13,265 nt of DNA, taken from the NCBI GenBank assembly GCA_035315885.1, contig DATFXM010000106.1:1-13265 (forward strand). Reading direction: 5' to 3'. The DNA comes from DATFXM01 sp035315885. Lineage in GTDB: Bacteria > Acidobacteriota > Blastocatellia > UBA7656. Under the pieces are notes generated by a model, which searched no databases, was not told the origin of the DNA, and was given only the letters and a program-made list of their open reading frames with translations. Shown here one piece after another: positions 1 to 7,278 of this stretch; within the stretch, counting starts at the first letter, position 1; each line of letters begins with the position of its first letter. A program made the position numbers and the translations under genes.

Positions 1-193
1 TGATCGTCGGGCACACCATGGCCGCGCTCGTCCCAGCCGGTCCGGCATTCAACTTAGTCGCGGTTGCCGATGTCGATTTAACCGCCGATGGCTGGCTCAA
101 TTTGCCGCGCGCTGCCGCGGAAGGTGTGGTTGAGATCGCTACTCCTAAACATGCCCCGAACAGAATGCAGATGATGATAGGCTGGTGGTTCAT
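1..193 (-). CDS. Partial exported protein of unknown function (N-terminus only)
   Basis: Reading the minus strand from an ATG at 191-193 gives 64 codons without a stop up to the left edge, so the gene is cut by the window. The first residues, MNHQPIIICILFGACLGVAI, have a short polar start and a hydrophobic core. A Ser/Thr/Ala stretch ending in SAAA (about residues 25-28) follows, a typical Sec signal peptidase I site. After it comes a low-complexity stretch rich in Lys, Ser, Thr and Ala, as seen in linkers of secreted proteins. A lipoprotein is less likely because the Cys at residue 15 is preceded by FGA, not a good lipobox. No strong Shine-Dalgarno is visible. It lies 102 bp downstream of the amine oxidase stop on the same strand, so it could share that transcript. 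The overlapping plus-strand frame (18-299) looks like its antisense shadow. Function unknown; the signal peptide is the main evidence that it is real. Confidence 0.5.
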   Translation of the reverse strand, partial: MNHQPIIICILFGACLGVAISTTPSAAARGKLSQPSAVKSTSATATKLNAGPAGTSAAMVCPTI

Positions 194-295
194 ATTTTTG
201 ATGCGAAGCTGTTCTTTGGATTCGAACAAGTGGCCTGCCGCGATGCGACGTGATTTGCGGGTCTTTCGGTGTAGGCCGGCACCATCGAGTGTTGT

Positions 296-1801
296 TTAGC
301 CCGCCCTGACGACTATGCTTTCCTGAGCTTCCGCTTCGTTTACTTCTTGTGCAACGCGGTTACCCGATTCAAGGGCGCCGTTCATCCATCCGTGCCAGGC
401 AGAGGTGTGCTCGCCGGCGAAGTGGATTCGTCCCTCCGGCTTCTGCGCCGCGGGTAGCAGCGTGGTCATCTGACCCGGCGCAAAGTAGGCGAATGCTCCG
501 CGAGCAAAAGGATCCTCATGCCAGATCTGACTGGTGCCCTGCTCGTACTTTTGATTCAACGCGGTTCCAAAGAGCCCGGCCATCTTTCGAAGCGCCAGGT
601 TCTGGCGATCGTCTTCGCTCATCGCACCAAGATCCAAAGCTCGCTGACCACCGGCGTACGCTGCGAGAATGCCTCGAGCGCCCGGCTGCGTCAGCGTAGG
701 TTGATACGTGTTTTGAATTGAAAGATCAGTCAGACCGTAACCGCTGAAATTGCTTTGTTGCCAAACCCGGCTTTTGAACTGCAGAAACGCCCTCGTCACT
801 GGAGTAGACTTCAGATCCTGAATTGCGCGCTGCTTCTCTTCGGAGAAAGCCGGGGATGTCTCGATGTCTTTCAGGATGGGAAACGGAAGAGTGCAGATCA
901 CTCGGTCAGCACTGATCGTCTGAATCCCATCCGAATTCTGGTAGGTGACTGTCACGCTGGAATCTGTTTGCTCGATCCGTTTAACAAGCGATTGTTTCTT
1001 GTATTGCTTCTTCACTTTCCTCTTGAAAGCGGTGGCGAGCTGGTCGTTGCCTCCGACGATTTCGTAGAACCTCGGATCCGAAGCGAAGGCTTCGGTTACG
1101 ATTCCATCCATGGCCGAAACAGAATCAAGACCAAAGCCCAGAATTCCAAGCTGCGAAGCCGCGATGATGTCGATTGCTCCGTCGGAAGCGTCGAGGCTCT
1201 CAAGAAGGGCGCGGAGCGAAAGCTGATCCGTCGCTGCGAGACTGTCGGAGGGCCAACCGCTCTTCAAGGGGTTGCCTACCTGTCTCATGTAGTCCGACAG
1301 GTACAAATCGATTATTCCGTAGACGCCCGCCTCGCGTTCCCTGGGTTGCAGCGAGAAGGGGATGTTTGCCTCTCCGGTCGAGCTTATGCGAAAGACATCG
1401 CCGCGAATGCTTGCGATCGCATCAAGCCCAAAGGTGAACGCAGGGCGTAGCGGCAGGCCGAAATCAGTTGCGTAGCCAAAAGTGAAATCGTGTGACTGCG
1501 GAAAACTCAGGGGACCAGCTTCAGCGTAGAGCCCGTCATCGAACTCGCGAATCGTCCTCAGTCTTCCGCCAGGCGCCTTGCGGGCTTCGAGGATGGTGAC
1601 ATTGTGTCCCGCGCGCTTCAGCTCCAGGCCCGCGGACAAACCGGCAAGTCCTCCGCCGAGGATGACAATGTTCTTCGGCTCGCCCAGCAATCTGAGACCG
1701 CCTCGCCGACTGGCGCGAGAGACTCGTGGGTTTAGTGCCAGCCACGCAGCGACCAGCGACAGGTCTTTGATGAAGTCTCGGCGGTTGATGCCCTTTGACA
1801 T
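296..1801 (-). CDS. Tat-exported flavin monoamine oxidase family protein
   Basis: Probable FAD-dependent amine or amino-acid oxidase (amino_oxidase/MAO family), 501 aa, normal for the family. The N-terminus carries a twin-arginine signal (N-R-R-D-F-I-K, residues 6-12) and a moderately hydrophobic stretch LSLVAAWLALNP, so it is probably folded with FAD and exported to the periplasm. The FAD-binding dinucleotide fold follows (ILGGGLAG, residues 47-54, then ILEA). The C-terminal FAD motif GRIHFAGEHTSAWHGWMNGA is clear at about 457-476. I place the start at the ATG at 1801 and not at a TTG at 1825: ATG puts the Tat motif at the very N-terminus and has AGGA about 9 bases upstream. Oxidation of primary or secondary amines to imine/aldehyde plus H2O2 is known for the family, but the substrate cannot be read from sequence. 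The gene follows a large inverted repeat, so it may be transcribed separately from the DHH gene. Confidence 0.9.
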   Translation of the reverse strand: MSKGINRRDFIKDLSLVAAWLALNPRVSRASRRGGLRLLGEPKNIVILGGGLAGLSAGLELKRAGHNVTILEARKAPGGRLRTIREFDDGLYAEAGPLSFPQSHDFTFGYATDFGLPLRPAFTFGLDAIASIRGDVFRISSTGEANIPFSLQPREREAGVYGIIDLYLSDYMRQVGNPLKSGWPSDSLAATDQLSLRALLESLDASDGAIDIIAASQLGILGFGLDSVSAMDGIVTEAFASDPRFYEIVGGNDQLATAFKRKVKKQYKKQSLVKRIEQTDSSVTVTYQNSDGIQTISADRVICTLPFPILKDIETSPAFSEEKQRAIQDLKSTPVTRAFLQFKSRVWQQSNFSGYGLTDLSIQNTYQPTLTQPGARGILAAYAGGQRALDLGAMSEDDRQNLALRKMAGLFGTALNQKYEQGTSQIWHEDPFARGAFAYFAPGQMTTLLPAAQKPEGRIHFAGEHTSAWHGWMNGALESGNRVAQEVNEAEAQESIVVRAG

Positions 1802-2112
1802 GTCTAAGTTCCTGGGGCTCGGCAAATGCTACCGTCGTCGGCTGTCCATTGCAATACTTTGCAGCATGGGTGTTTCGGGTTTCTGGTTTCTGGTTCCTGA
1901 CCGAGAGTCCGCTGTTGTGCGCGATAGGTGACCAATGAGTAGTGGTTTCACACAAAGGACGCAAAGACTCACAAAGGACGCAAAGAACTCAAGAACCTTG
2001 CGTCCTTTGCGAGTCTTTGCGTGAAGCCACCGCTCATTGGTCACTTATGGAGCAGAACAGCGGACTCTCGGTCAGGAACCAGAAACCAGAAACCAGGAAC
2101 CCGAAACTGGAC
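1802..2112. other. Non-coding gap filled by an inverted repeat
   Basis: The 311 bp between the DHH phosphoesterase stop and the amine oxidase ATG hold no gene I can support. About three quarters of the gap is the inverted repeat listed separately (1872-2107). The remaining 70 bp next to the amine oxidase (1802-1871) must hold its ribosome binding site and perhaps its promoter. I see AGGA close to the ATG but no convincing -35/-10 pair. Short open frames on both strands here are by-products of the repeat. Confidence 0.7.
1872..2107. repeat. 236-bp composite near-palindrome (long inverted repeat)
   Basis: The left arm (1872-1983) and the reverse complement of the right arm (1998-2107) align along their whole length. 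By hand I count about nine mismatches over about 103 aligned positions, with one 7-base and one 9-base gap. The central part pairs perfectly (1973-1983 with 1998-2008, AAAGGACGCAA/TTGCGTCCTTT) around a 14-nt loop. Each arm is a mosaic. The outer end carries 7-bp repeats (TTTCTGG/TTCCTGG, two or three copies), the middle has the unique block GACCGAGAGTCCGCTGTT and a TGACCAATGAG block, and the inner end carries GGACGCAAAG-type repeats. The right end stops about 5 bp short of the DHH stop codon. As RNA it would fold into a very long hairpin that could end transcription after the DHH gene, but no T-tract is seen. It encodes no transposase and I did not see clear target-site duplications. Confidence 0.9.
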
Positions 2113-3300
2113 TCACGCCTCTTCCGGGCGCAGCGGACCAGTGGTCACCGGAGCGGACTCTCTCGGGCTCTCGGTTCGAATTGGAGGGTGGGCCCCGATC
2201 TTCTCAAGGAGCTTCTTCTTGATGAGCTGGTGGTACAGCCGCCATTTCATCCGGACCAGGTCGTCGTCATCCTTTATCCCCGCAAGGAACCCGATGGGTA
2301 TCTCGAAGCCGCCCGCTCCCCGACGCCCGCCGCCGTAGTAGCGCCCCGTCTCCGTGGCGCCCAATGCCTCCTTCAGAAATTCATCCGGGTTCAATGTGAC
2401 CTTGTCGGTCCTCATGGATCCGATCACCATCTCGCGATCGCCCTTGATGATGATCCCGTAGACAATCGCGGTATGGATGTTCTCCTCGGTCATCAGGAAG
2501 TCTGCCGCCTGCGGTATCGCATCGCGGTCTTCGCTTCTCAGAAGACCAACTCCGGAAATCGAATAGCTCTCCCGGATTTCTCTGTTCTCGAGAGCCTCAC
2601 GAATAACATCCATGACTTGCTTGGAGCGTTTGACTGACAGAATGTCCTCGAGCAGGGAACTGTCCGCGAACCGGCTCAGGAATGTAGCCGCTTCCAGCTC
2701 TTCTGCATGGCCTCGCACCAACCCTGAAGTTTCACTTCGTATGCCGTGCGTCAACGCAGTAGCAAGCTTGACGTGCTCCGGATCGCCCTTGCTCAACTCC
2801 AGCAAGCCGTCGCGAATGTACTCGGTGTAGATCGTTGCGGTTGCGCCTATGTGACGCAGGTCCAAAAACTCCGGGCTGATCAGGTCCTGCTGTTCATGAT
2901 GGTCGACGATCACAAGCGGCTTGATTCCCAGAGCTTCGAAACGCTCAGTCAGGCGAGACGTGGTGCCCTGATTGTCCACGAACACCGTGCCCGAGTAGTG
3001 ACTCAAATCCCCGCCTTCGTACCTGACGAGATCCAGGTCGGTCAACTGCACCAGCGCAAGATTCTCCTGATGTGAGATGCGTCCCTCGTAGATGATGTCG
3101 CACTCGACTCCAAATCGGGCAGCGATCATCTTGTGAGCCCACGCTGAAGAGATTGCATCGGGATCGGGATAGTCCTGCATCACGATCGCATGACGCTCGC
3201 CGCGATGGTTTTCCAGGAGAGCCGACAGCTCGGCCGATTTACTTCCAGCGTTTGGTTGCGGTCGCGTAACTTCGGTAAGAGGTCTTCGCTCTCGGGACAT
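2113..3300 (-). CDS. DHH/DHHA1 family phosphoesterase (NrnA-like)
   Basis: Predicted cytoplasmic metal-dependent phosphoesterase of the DHH superfamily, 395 aa, longer than typical NrnA/GdpP catalytic modules (about 320 aa). Motif I appears as DYPDPDAISSA (about residues 43-53), motif II as the Asp in FVDNQG, and motif III as VIVDHHEQQD, the family signature. The C-terminal DHHA1 substrate-binding domain ends in GGGRRGAGGFEIP, a clear glycine-rich match. Family members degrade nanoRNA, pAp or cyclic dinucleotides; which of these applies here is not decidable. Oddities: the His expected three residues before the PD of motif I is replaced by Gln (MQDYPDPD), and there is a hydrophilic, Pro-rich tail of about 30 residues. 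The ATG at 3300 has AGGGAG about 8-9 bases upstream. It stands 246 bp downstream of the glycan genes and probably has its own promoter. Confidence 0.9.
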   Translation of the reverse strand: MSRERRPLTEVTRPQPNAGSKSAELSALLENHRGERHAIVMQDYPDPDAISSAWAHKMIAARFGVECDIIYEGRISHQENLALVQLTDLDLVRYEGGDLSHYSGTVFVDNQGTTSRLTERFEALGIKPLVIVDHHEQQDLISPEFLDLRHIGATATIYTEYIRDGLLELSKGDPEHVKLATALTHGIRSETSGLVRGHAEELEAATFLSRFADSSLLEDILSVKRSKQVMDVIREALENREIRESYSISGVGLLRSEDRDAIPQAADFLMTEENIHTAIVYGIIIKGDREMVIGSMRTDKVTLNPDEFLKEALGATETGRYYGGGRRGAGGFEIPIGFLAGIKDDDDLVRMKWRLYHQLIKKKLLEKIGAHPPIRTESPRESAPVTTGPLRPEEA

Positions 3301-3546
3301 GGCTTTGTCTCCCTGTTTATCTCCCCGGCTATAACTTCTTAACCTAGGCTATCGAATCCGTACCTTACTAACGCGTTCGACGACAATCGAGCCTCGTCAC
3401 CCAGGCTTGCCGGGCACTCTCCCCTCCAGCTCACGTGCTGGCTCCGAGTCGAGTGACCAGCGTTTGTACAACCCCAAAATTGTAGCGGCAACCTCAGAGC
3501 GATACAACAAGCGAACAGCCGGCGAGGTAGGTGTTGAGCGGGCGGG
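3301..3546. other. Non-coding gap between GT26 gene and DHH gene
   Basis: No gene is supported in these 246 bp. On the minus strand it should hold the end of the glycan operon and the start of the DHH transcript. I see a small hairpin (CCAGC/GCTGG, around 3426-3441) without a T-run and a second GC-rich stem (CCCGGC paired with GCCTGGG, around 3402-3416). Neither is a convincing terminator. A possible promoter lies at 3479-3507. No known riboswitch or small RNA was recognised. Confidence 0.6.
3479..3507 (-). promoter_or_regulatory. Possible sigma70-type promoter for the DHH gene
   Basis: On the minus strand TTGTAT (3507-3502) and TACAAT (3484-3479) are separated by exactly 17 bp. The -10 matches the consensus at five of six positions, the -35 only at three. 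Transcription would start near 3472 and leave a leader of about 170 nt before the DHH ATG. The 11-mer GCCGCTACAAT that includes the -10 also occurs in front of ubiX. This is pattern matching only. Confidence 0.3.
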
Positions 3547-4359
3547 CTACCGGCGTTTTTCGATGAACGCCTGGCGAAGGATTATGTACAGAAATCGCGA
3601 ATTTCCCAGCAGGTACCGCCGCCACAGCCTGCGAGGCTCTCGCGATAATCTATGGAGCCATTCGAGGCCGGACTGCTGCATCCAGCGCGGAGCCCGTTGC
3701 GCGTAACCGGCCAGGTGGTCGAACGCGCCTCCGACGCCCATCGCGAACTTAACTCCGCTGCGGTCGATGTGCTCGGCAATCCACAGTTCTTGTCGAGGTG
3801 AACCCATCGCTACGAACAGAAGGTCTGCCCCGGATGCTCGAATCTGATCAGCAACCGACAAGCTGGCGCCATCTTCGAAGTAGCCGTCGTGTAGTCCAAC
3901 AATTTTCAATAAAGAGTGCCGCCTCTTGAACACCTCGGCTGCGGCGACTACAACGTCCTGCCGTGCGCCAAGCAGAAAGACCGACTGGCCAGACTCCGCT
4001 GCGCAAGCCATTAGTTTTTCGAAGAGGTCGATTCCGGTGACCCGCTCTCTGAGAGGTCGGCCAAGAAGCCGTGAGGCCCAAACCACCGACATCCCGTCCG
4101 CGGTCACGATGTCCGCTCTTGAAATAATCTCGCGTAGCCTATGGTCTTGCTCTGCGGCTACGGCTTTAGCGGCGTTGACCACGACCATGTAGTGTCCGCG
4201 ACCACCAGATGCCAAATCTTTTATGCGTGTGATCGCTTCCTGCTCGGTGAGGTCGTCGATGTAGACTCCGGCGACATTCGATCTCAGATGCTGATGAGTT
4301 GTCGATTGGGCTGTCGTGTGAACCGATTGGGAAACGTTGGCGGGACTGCCGGGCTTCAT
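3547..4359 (-). CDS. WecG/TagA/CpsF family glycosyltransferase (GT26)
   Basis: Transfers an N-acetylated amino sugar or uronic acid to a polyprenyl-diphosphate-linked sugar on the inner membrane face in known members (WecG: ManNAcA; TagA: ManNAc). Length 270 aa fits the family. Visible family blocks in order: VVNAAKAV (about 60-67), ADGMSVVWASRLLG (87-100) with the conserved Asp88, RVTGIDL (106-112), FVAMGSPRQELWI, GVGGAFDHLAG and RAPRWMQQSGLEWLHRL, then EPRRLWRRYL. The C-terminal basic, aromatic segment is the part that in TagA binds the membrane and completes the active site. About 28 poorly conserved Ser/Thr/His-rich residues precede the domain. Its ATG overlaps the stop of the upstream GT2 gene (ATGA, 4356-4359), implying translational coupling. 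It is the last gene of the glycan run. Family assignment is firm; the exact sugar is unknown. Confidence 0.93.
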   Translation of the reverse strand: MKPGSPANVSQSVHTTAQSTTHQHLRSNVAGVYIDDLTEQEAITRIKDLASGGRGHYMVVVNAAKAVAAEQDHRLREIISRADIVTADGMSVVWASRLLGRPLRERVTGIDLFEKLMACAAESGQSVFLLGARQDVVVAAAEVFKRRHSLLKIVGLHDGYFEDGASLSVADQIRASGADLLFVAMGSPRQELWIAEHIDRSGVKFAMGVGGAFDHLAGYAQRAPRWMQQSGLEWLHRLSREPRRLWRRYLLGNSRFLYIILRQAFIEKRR

Positions 4360-5387
4360 TGCGGAGCCTCGATGTCCGCCGATTGGGAGTTTTCTATATT
4401 GATCAACTCTCGAATCAAATAAGTAGGTTTGCCCTGCGATTCGTGATAGGTCCGAACGATCATCTCCGCCAGGAGTCCCATGAAGATGAACTGAACCCCT
4501 ACGGCGAACATTATCATCGCGAAAGTGGCAAGGGGCATGCGGTTAAGGTGTACGCCATCGTGAATGCGATAGTACAGCGCTGCGATTCCCGACAGGAAAG
4601 AAACGGCGAGCGACACGAGGCCGGCCGAGCCAAACAGGTATAACGGTTTAGTCAGGTAGCTCGACATGAACTTGATTGTGATGAGGTCGAACAGCACCTT
4701 AACGGTCCGAGAGAGACCGTACTTGGACTCACCCGCCCGACGAGCGTGATGGGCTACGGGGATCTCAGTGACCCGCGCTCCTGCCCACGCCGCGTAGACC
4801 GGGATAAACCGATGCATTTCGCCGTACAGCCTTACATCAAGCAGCGCCTCGCGGCGGTATGCCTTGAGCGTGCAGCCGTAGTCGTGGAGTTCGAGCCCGC
4901 TGATCCGCGAGATCAGGCGGTTCGCGACCGCCGAGGGCAGTTTCCTCGTCAGCCAACGATCTTTTCGATCGGCTCGCCAACCGGAGACAACGTCGTAACC
5001 CTCATCGAGTTTTTCGAGCAGCCGCGCAATATCTGCCGGATCATTTTGCAGGTCGGCGTCCATCGGGACGAGAATGTCGCCCCGCGAATAGTCGATCCCG
5101 GCACTCATTGCCGCGGTTTGTCCGTAGTTGCGTCTGAGCGCAACGATTCTAACGCGGTGATCGGCCTCGGCTACGCTCCGCAAAGCATTAAGACTTCTGT
5201 CGCCGGAGCCGTCGTCGATATAGATGACTTCAAAGCTACGGCCCATCTGATCAAGCGCTGCGATCAAACGCGAATGAAGGGGCCCGATGTTTTCCTCCTC
5301 GTTGTACACCGGCAGGAGGACTGAAATCTCCGGCGCGGTTCGAGCACCGGCGGCCTCTCCGAGGCTTGTAATCCTGTACTCCTTCAT
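4356..5387 (-). CDS. ArnC/GtrB/DPM1-like family 2 glycosyltransferase with two C-terminal membrane helices
   Basis: Predicted polyprenyl-phosphate sugar synthase: transfers a sugar from a nucleotide donor to undecaprenyl phosphate at the cytoplasmic face. Length 343 aa matches the GtrB/ArnC/CsbB group. The GT-A domain shows SVLLPVYNEEENI (22-34), YIDDGSGD (56-63) and the metal-binding DAD (110-112) followed by LQNDP. The motif HDYGCTLKAYRREAL and a GESKYGLSRTVKVLFDLI block are typical of this subfamily. Two hydrophobic spans follow, about 240-275 and 282-312, then a polar tail. The product would feed a GT-C enzyme on the outer side of the membrane, and a candidate GT-C sits five genes upstream. 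It begins 44 bp after the epimerase and overlaps the GT26 gene by 4 bp. The ATG at 5387 has no strong Shine-Dalgarno but is the only start that keeps the domain complete. Confidence 0.93.
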   Translation of the reverse strand: MKEYRITSLGEAAGARTAPEISVLLPVYNEEENIGPLHSRLIAALDQMGRSFEVIYIDDGSGDRSLNALRSVAEADHRVRIVALRRNYGQTAAMSAGIDYSRGDILVPMDADLQNDPADIARLLEKLDEGYDVVSGWRADRKDRWLTRKLPSAVANRLISRISGLELHDYGCTLKAYRREALLDVRLYGEMHRFIPVYAAWAGARVTEIPVAHHARRAGESKYGLSRTVKVLFDLITIKFMSSYLTKPLYLFGSAGLVSLAVSFLSGIAALYYRIHDGVHLNRMPLATFAMIMFAVGVQFIFMGLLAEMIVRTYHESQGKPTYLIRELINIENSQSADIEAPQ

Positions 5388-5431
5388 TGCTCAAGAATAC
5401 TAAATAGTGAAAACCAATTAGTAAATGCAGA

Positions 5432-6385
5432 CTACGTGCTTCTCAGCCATTCGACGAACTTCTCAATGCCGGTCTCGATGGGTGTGGAGGGTGAGTAGCC
5501 CAACAGCCTGTGAGCCTTTTCAACATTCGCGAACGTGATCGGCACATCTCCAGGCTGCGTCGATTCGTGTATCACCGTTGCACGTTTGCCGAGCGCTTGC
5601 TCCAGGACCTCAACCAGGCGGTTCAGCTCGATGCAATGAGACCCTCCCAGATTAATGATCTCGAATGGGCTTGCGTCGTAGTCCAGAGCGGACTTTATGC
5701 CGTCTATGATGTCGTCTATATAGGTGTAGTCCCGCGCGCTCGCACCATCACCGTAGATTGTTATCGGCTTGTTCTGCTCAATCAATCGCGCGAATTTGTG
5801 AATCGCAAGATCGGGGCGTTGCCGCGCACCGTACACGGTGAAAAAGCGCAGGCATAAAACAGACATCCCAAACAGGTGGCTGTACACGTGACATGCCGCT
5901 TCGCCGGCAATCTTAGTAGCGGCGTATGGCGACATCGGAGCGCCTATCGGATCGTCTTCTGAAAACGGCAGGCGGGAAGTCAAACCGTACACCGAACTGG
6001 ACGACCCGAAAATGAAGCGCGGTACGCCGTTGTTCTGTGCCGCTTCCAGCAGCGCATACGTGCCGCGAACGTTCGTTGTCTCGTAGAGTATCGGTTCATC
6101 TATGGAGGGTCTGACGCCTGCCCGGCCTGCCAGATGAACGATGCAGTCGAACCTCAGGCTGGCGCACAATTCATTCATCCCGCGGATATCGACGATGTCT
6201 CCTTCAAAGAGCTCGAAATTCCGTTGTTCGAGAAAAGGTGCGACGTTCCGGCGTTTGATCGCGGGATTGTAGAACTCGTTGAAGTTATCGACGATCGTGA
6301 CTTTGTATTCGCCGGTGGAAAGCAGCCACTCAACGAGATGACTGCCGATAAACCCCGCGCCGCCTGTGACTAGGATTTTCTTCAT
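5432..6385 (-). CDS. NAD-dependent epimerase/dehydratase, UDP-glucuronate 4-epimerase-like
   Basis: Extended short-chain dehydrogenase (GalE-like) acting on a nucleotide sugar in the cytoplasm, 317 aa. The NAD-binding motif TGGAGFIGSH is at 7-16, the Ser-rich block GSSSSVYG supplies the catalytic Ser/Thr region, and Y154-A-A-T-K158 is the YxxxK catalytic pair. The stretch YGARQRPDLAIHKFARLI resembles UDP-glucuronate 4-epimerases (RPDMA..KF) more than UDP-glucose 4-epimerases, and IYGDGASARDYTYIDDII is the usual substrate-side block. I chose the ATG at 6385: it starts directly at MKKILVTGG, while the longer frame from 6484 would add 33 residues that lie inside the upstream methyltransferase gene. 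It starts 2 bp after that gene's stop, so coupling is likely. UDP-galacturonate formation is the best guess; GalE or a dehydratase remain possible. Confidence 0.88.
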   Translation of the reverse strand: MKKILVTGGAGFIGSHLVEWLLSTGEYKVTIVDNFNEFYNPAIKRRNVAPFLEQRNFELFEGDIVDIRGMNELCASLRFDCIVHLAGRAGVRPSIDEPILYETTNVRGTYALLEAAQNNGVPRFIFGSSSSVYGLTSRLPFSEDDPIGAPMSPYAATKIAGEAACHVYSHLFGMSVLCLRFFTVYGARQRPDLAIHKFARLIEQNKPITIYGDGASARDYTYIDDIIDGIKSALDYDASPFEIINLGGSHCIELNRLVEVLEQALGKRATVIHESTQPGDVPITFANVEKAHRLLGYSPSTPIETGIEKFVEWLRST

Positions 6386-6387
6386 CG

Positions 6388-7272
6388 TTATTTGCGTGCA
6401 ATGATCCACAAATGCCATCCAACTCTGGAGGCTATTCGTTGCTCCAAACTTCTCCACATCAGACCGCCAATGAGCGGAATCCAACGCCGATTCATGAAGT
6501 GTACTTCGGTCGCTACTTCTGCAAAGTGCGAAAACATTTTCGCCGCTTCTCGTCGCGTATAAACCTTCGCCAGTGGGTTTCCTACACCATCGGTGTTTTG
6601 ACTCAGAAACTCCTCCTTCGAAAGCAGCTTCGTTGGGCTCTCCCTGTACAACCGTTGAAGCTCTCGAAGCCGCTCGCGATCCTCTCCGGTCAGCAGGTGC
6701 ACCAGCTCGACCCCTCCATCAAACCCGAGCAGCCGAACTCCCATACGCCTGAGCGTCATGATGTTCACGAAATAGTTGTAAGAGTTCTTATGGTACAGCA
6801 TCACCATCGACGTTCCCCCGGGCTTCAACACGCGATATAACTCGTCTATCGCTCGTTGGGTGTCCGGCGTGTGGTGCAGGACTCCGTGGGAATAGACCAG
6901 ATCAAAACTCGCATCGTCGAACGGTAGATTCTCCGCGTCAGCGACTTCAAGGTTTGCTGCGAGACCTTCGTAAGCGAAGCGCCGCTTGACCAGATCTATC
7001 GATGCTTCGGTCAGGTCGATAGCGCTGTACCGGGCACCGGAGCGCGCGAAGTTGATTGCGTCCGTGCCAAGTCCGCAGCCGATTTCCAGTACGTCGCGGT
7101 CCCGCCATCGATCGAAGCCGATGACTTTAGGAATGTGCCATTCGGTTTCGTAGCGGTGCCTCTCAACCTGGTCGAAGAATTCCCTCGATCCAATTTGAGC
7201 TCCGGCAAACCGAGTTCCACACGGATGCGCTTCCCAAAAATCGTGAACCTGAGCCTTTAAGTCGCTGGTCAT
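6388..7272 (-). CDS. Class I SAM-dependent methyltransferase
   Basis: Methyltransf_11/UbiE-like fold of 294 aa. SAM motif I is DVLEIGCGLGTDAINFA (about 60-76), followed by an acidic motif II (YSAIDLTEAS), then DAENLPFDDASFDLVYSHGV and HHTPDTQRAIDELYRVLKPG, which are typical of small-molecule methyltransferases. About 45 residues precede the fold (FWEAHPCGTRF, seen in a subgroup of sugar and natural-product methyltransferases) and a C-terminal extension of roughly 120 residues follows. Substrate is unknown. Its position between an AsnB-type amidotransferase (6 bp upstream) and a nucleotide-sugar epimerase (2 bp downstream) argues for methylation of a sugar or a glycan end rather than a quinone, although ubiA/ubiX are in the same run. 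UbiE/MenG is therefore the main alternative, and I consider it less likely because of the extra N- and C-terminal parts. Confidence 0.88.
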   Translation of the reverse strand: MTSDLKAQVHDFWEAHPCGTRFAGAQIGSREFFDQVERHRYETEWHIPKVIGFDRWRDRDVLEIGCGLGTDAINFARSGARYSAIDLTEASIDLVKRRFAYEGLAANLEVADAENLPFDDASFDLVYSHGVLHHTPDTQRAIDELYRVLKPGGTSMVMLYHKNSYNYFVNIMTLRRMGVRLLGFDGGVELVHLLTGEDRERLRELQRLYRESPTKLLSKEEFLSQNTDGVGNPLAKVYTRREAAKMFSHFAEVATEVHFMNRRWIPLIGGLMWRSLEQRIASRVGWHLWIIARK

Positions 7273-7278
7273 ACCAGA

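Noticed and set aside
18..299. Plus-strand open frame of 93 codons
   Set aside because: Overlaps the minus-strand frame with a signal peptide; its own sequence has no recognisable feature and no ribosome binding site. Not fully excluded.
755..1450. Plus-strand open frame of 231 codons
   Set aside because: Lies fully antisense to the amine oxidase, whose FAD and Tat motifs are unambiguous; no recognisable domain.
1802..1825. Longer start (TTG at 1825) for the amine oxidase
   Set aside because: The ATG at 1801 has AGGA at good spacing and puts the twin-arginine motif at the N-terminus.
1872..2107. Insertion sequence
   Set aside because: No transposase frame and no clear target-site duplication; treated as a non-coding inverted repeat.
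1942..2637. Plus-strand open frame of 231 codons across the inverted repeat
   Set aside because: Starts in the repeat and runs antisense to the DHH gene; no domain.
3426..3441. Rho-independent terminator after the GT26 gene
   Set aside because: Stem is only 5 bp and no T-run follows on the minus strand.
3301..3546. Riboswitch or small RNA in the leader of the DHH gene
   Set aside because: Two short stems are visible but no known consensus (SRP, 6S, glycine, c-di-GMP, cobalamin) could be matched.
5388..5431. Internal promoter in the AT-rich gap between epimerase and GT2
   Set aside because: TTTACT and TAGTAT are 17 bp apart but each matches the consensus at only four positions; an AT-rich gap gives such hits by chance.
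6386..6484. Longer start (6484) for the epimerase
   Set aside because: Adds 33 residues overlapping the methyltransferase gene; the NAD-binding fold begins directly at the ATG at 6385.
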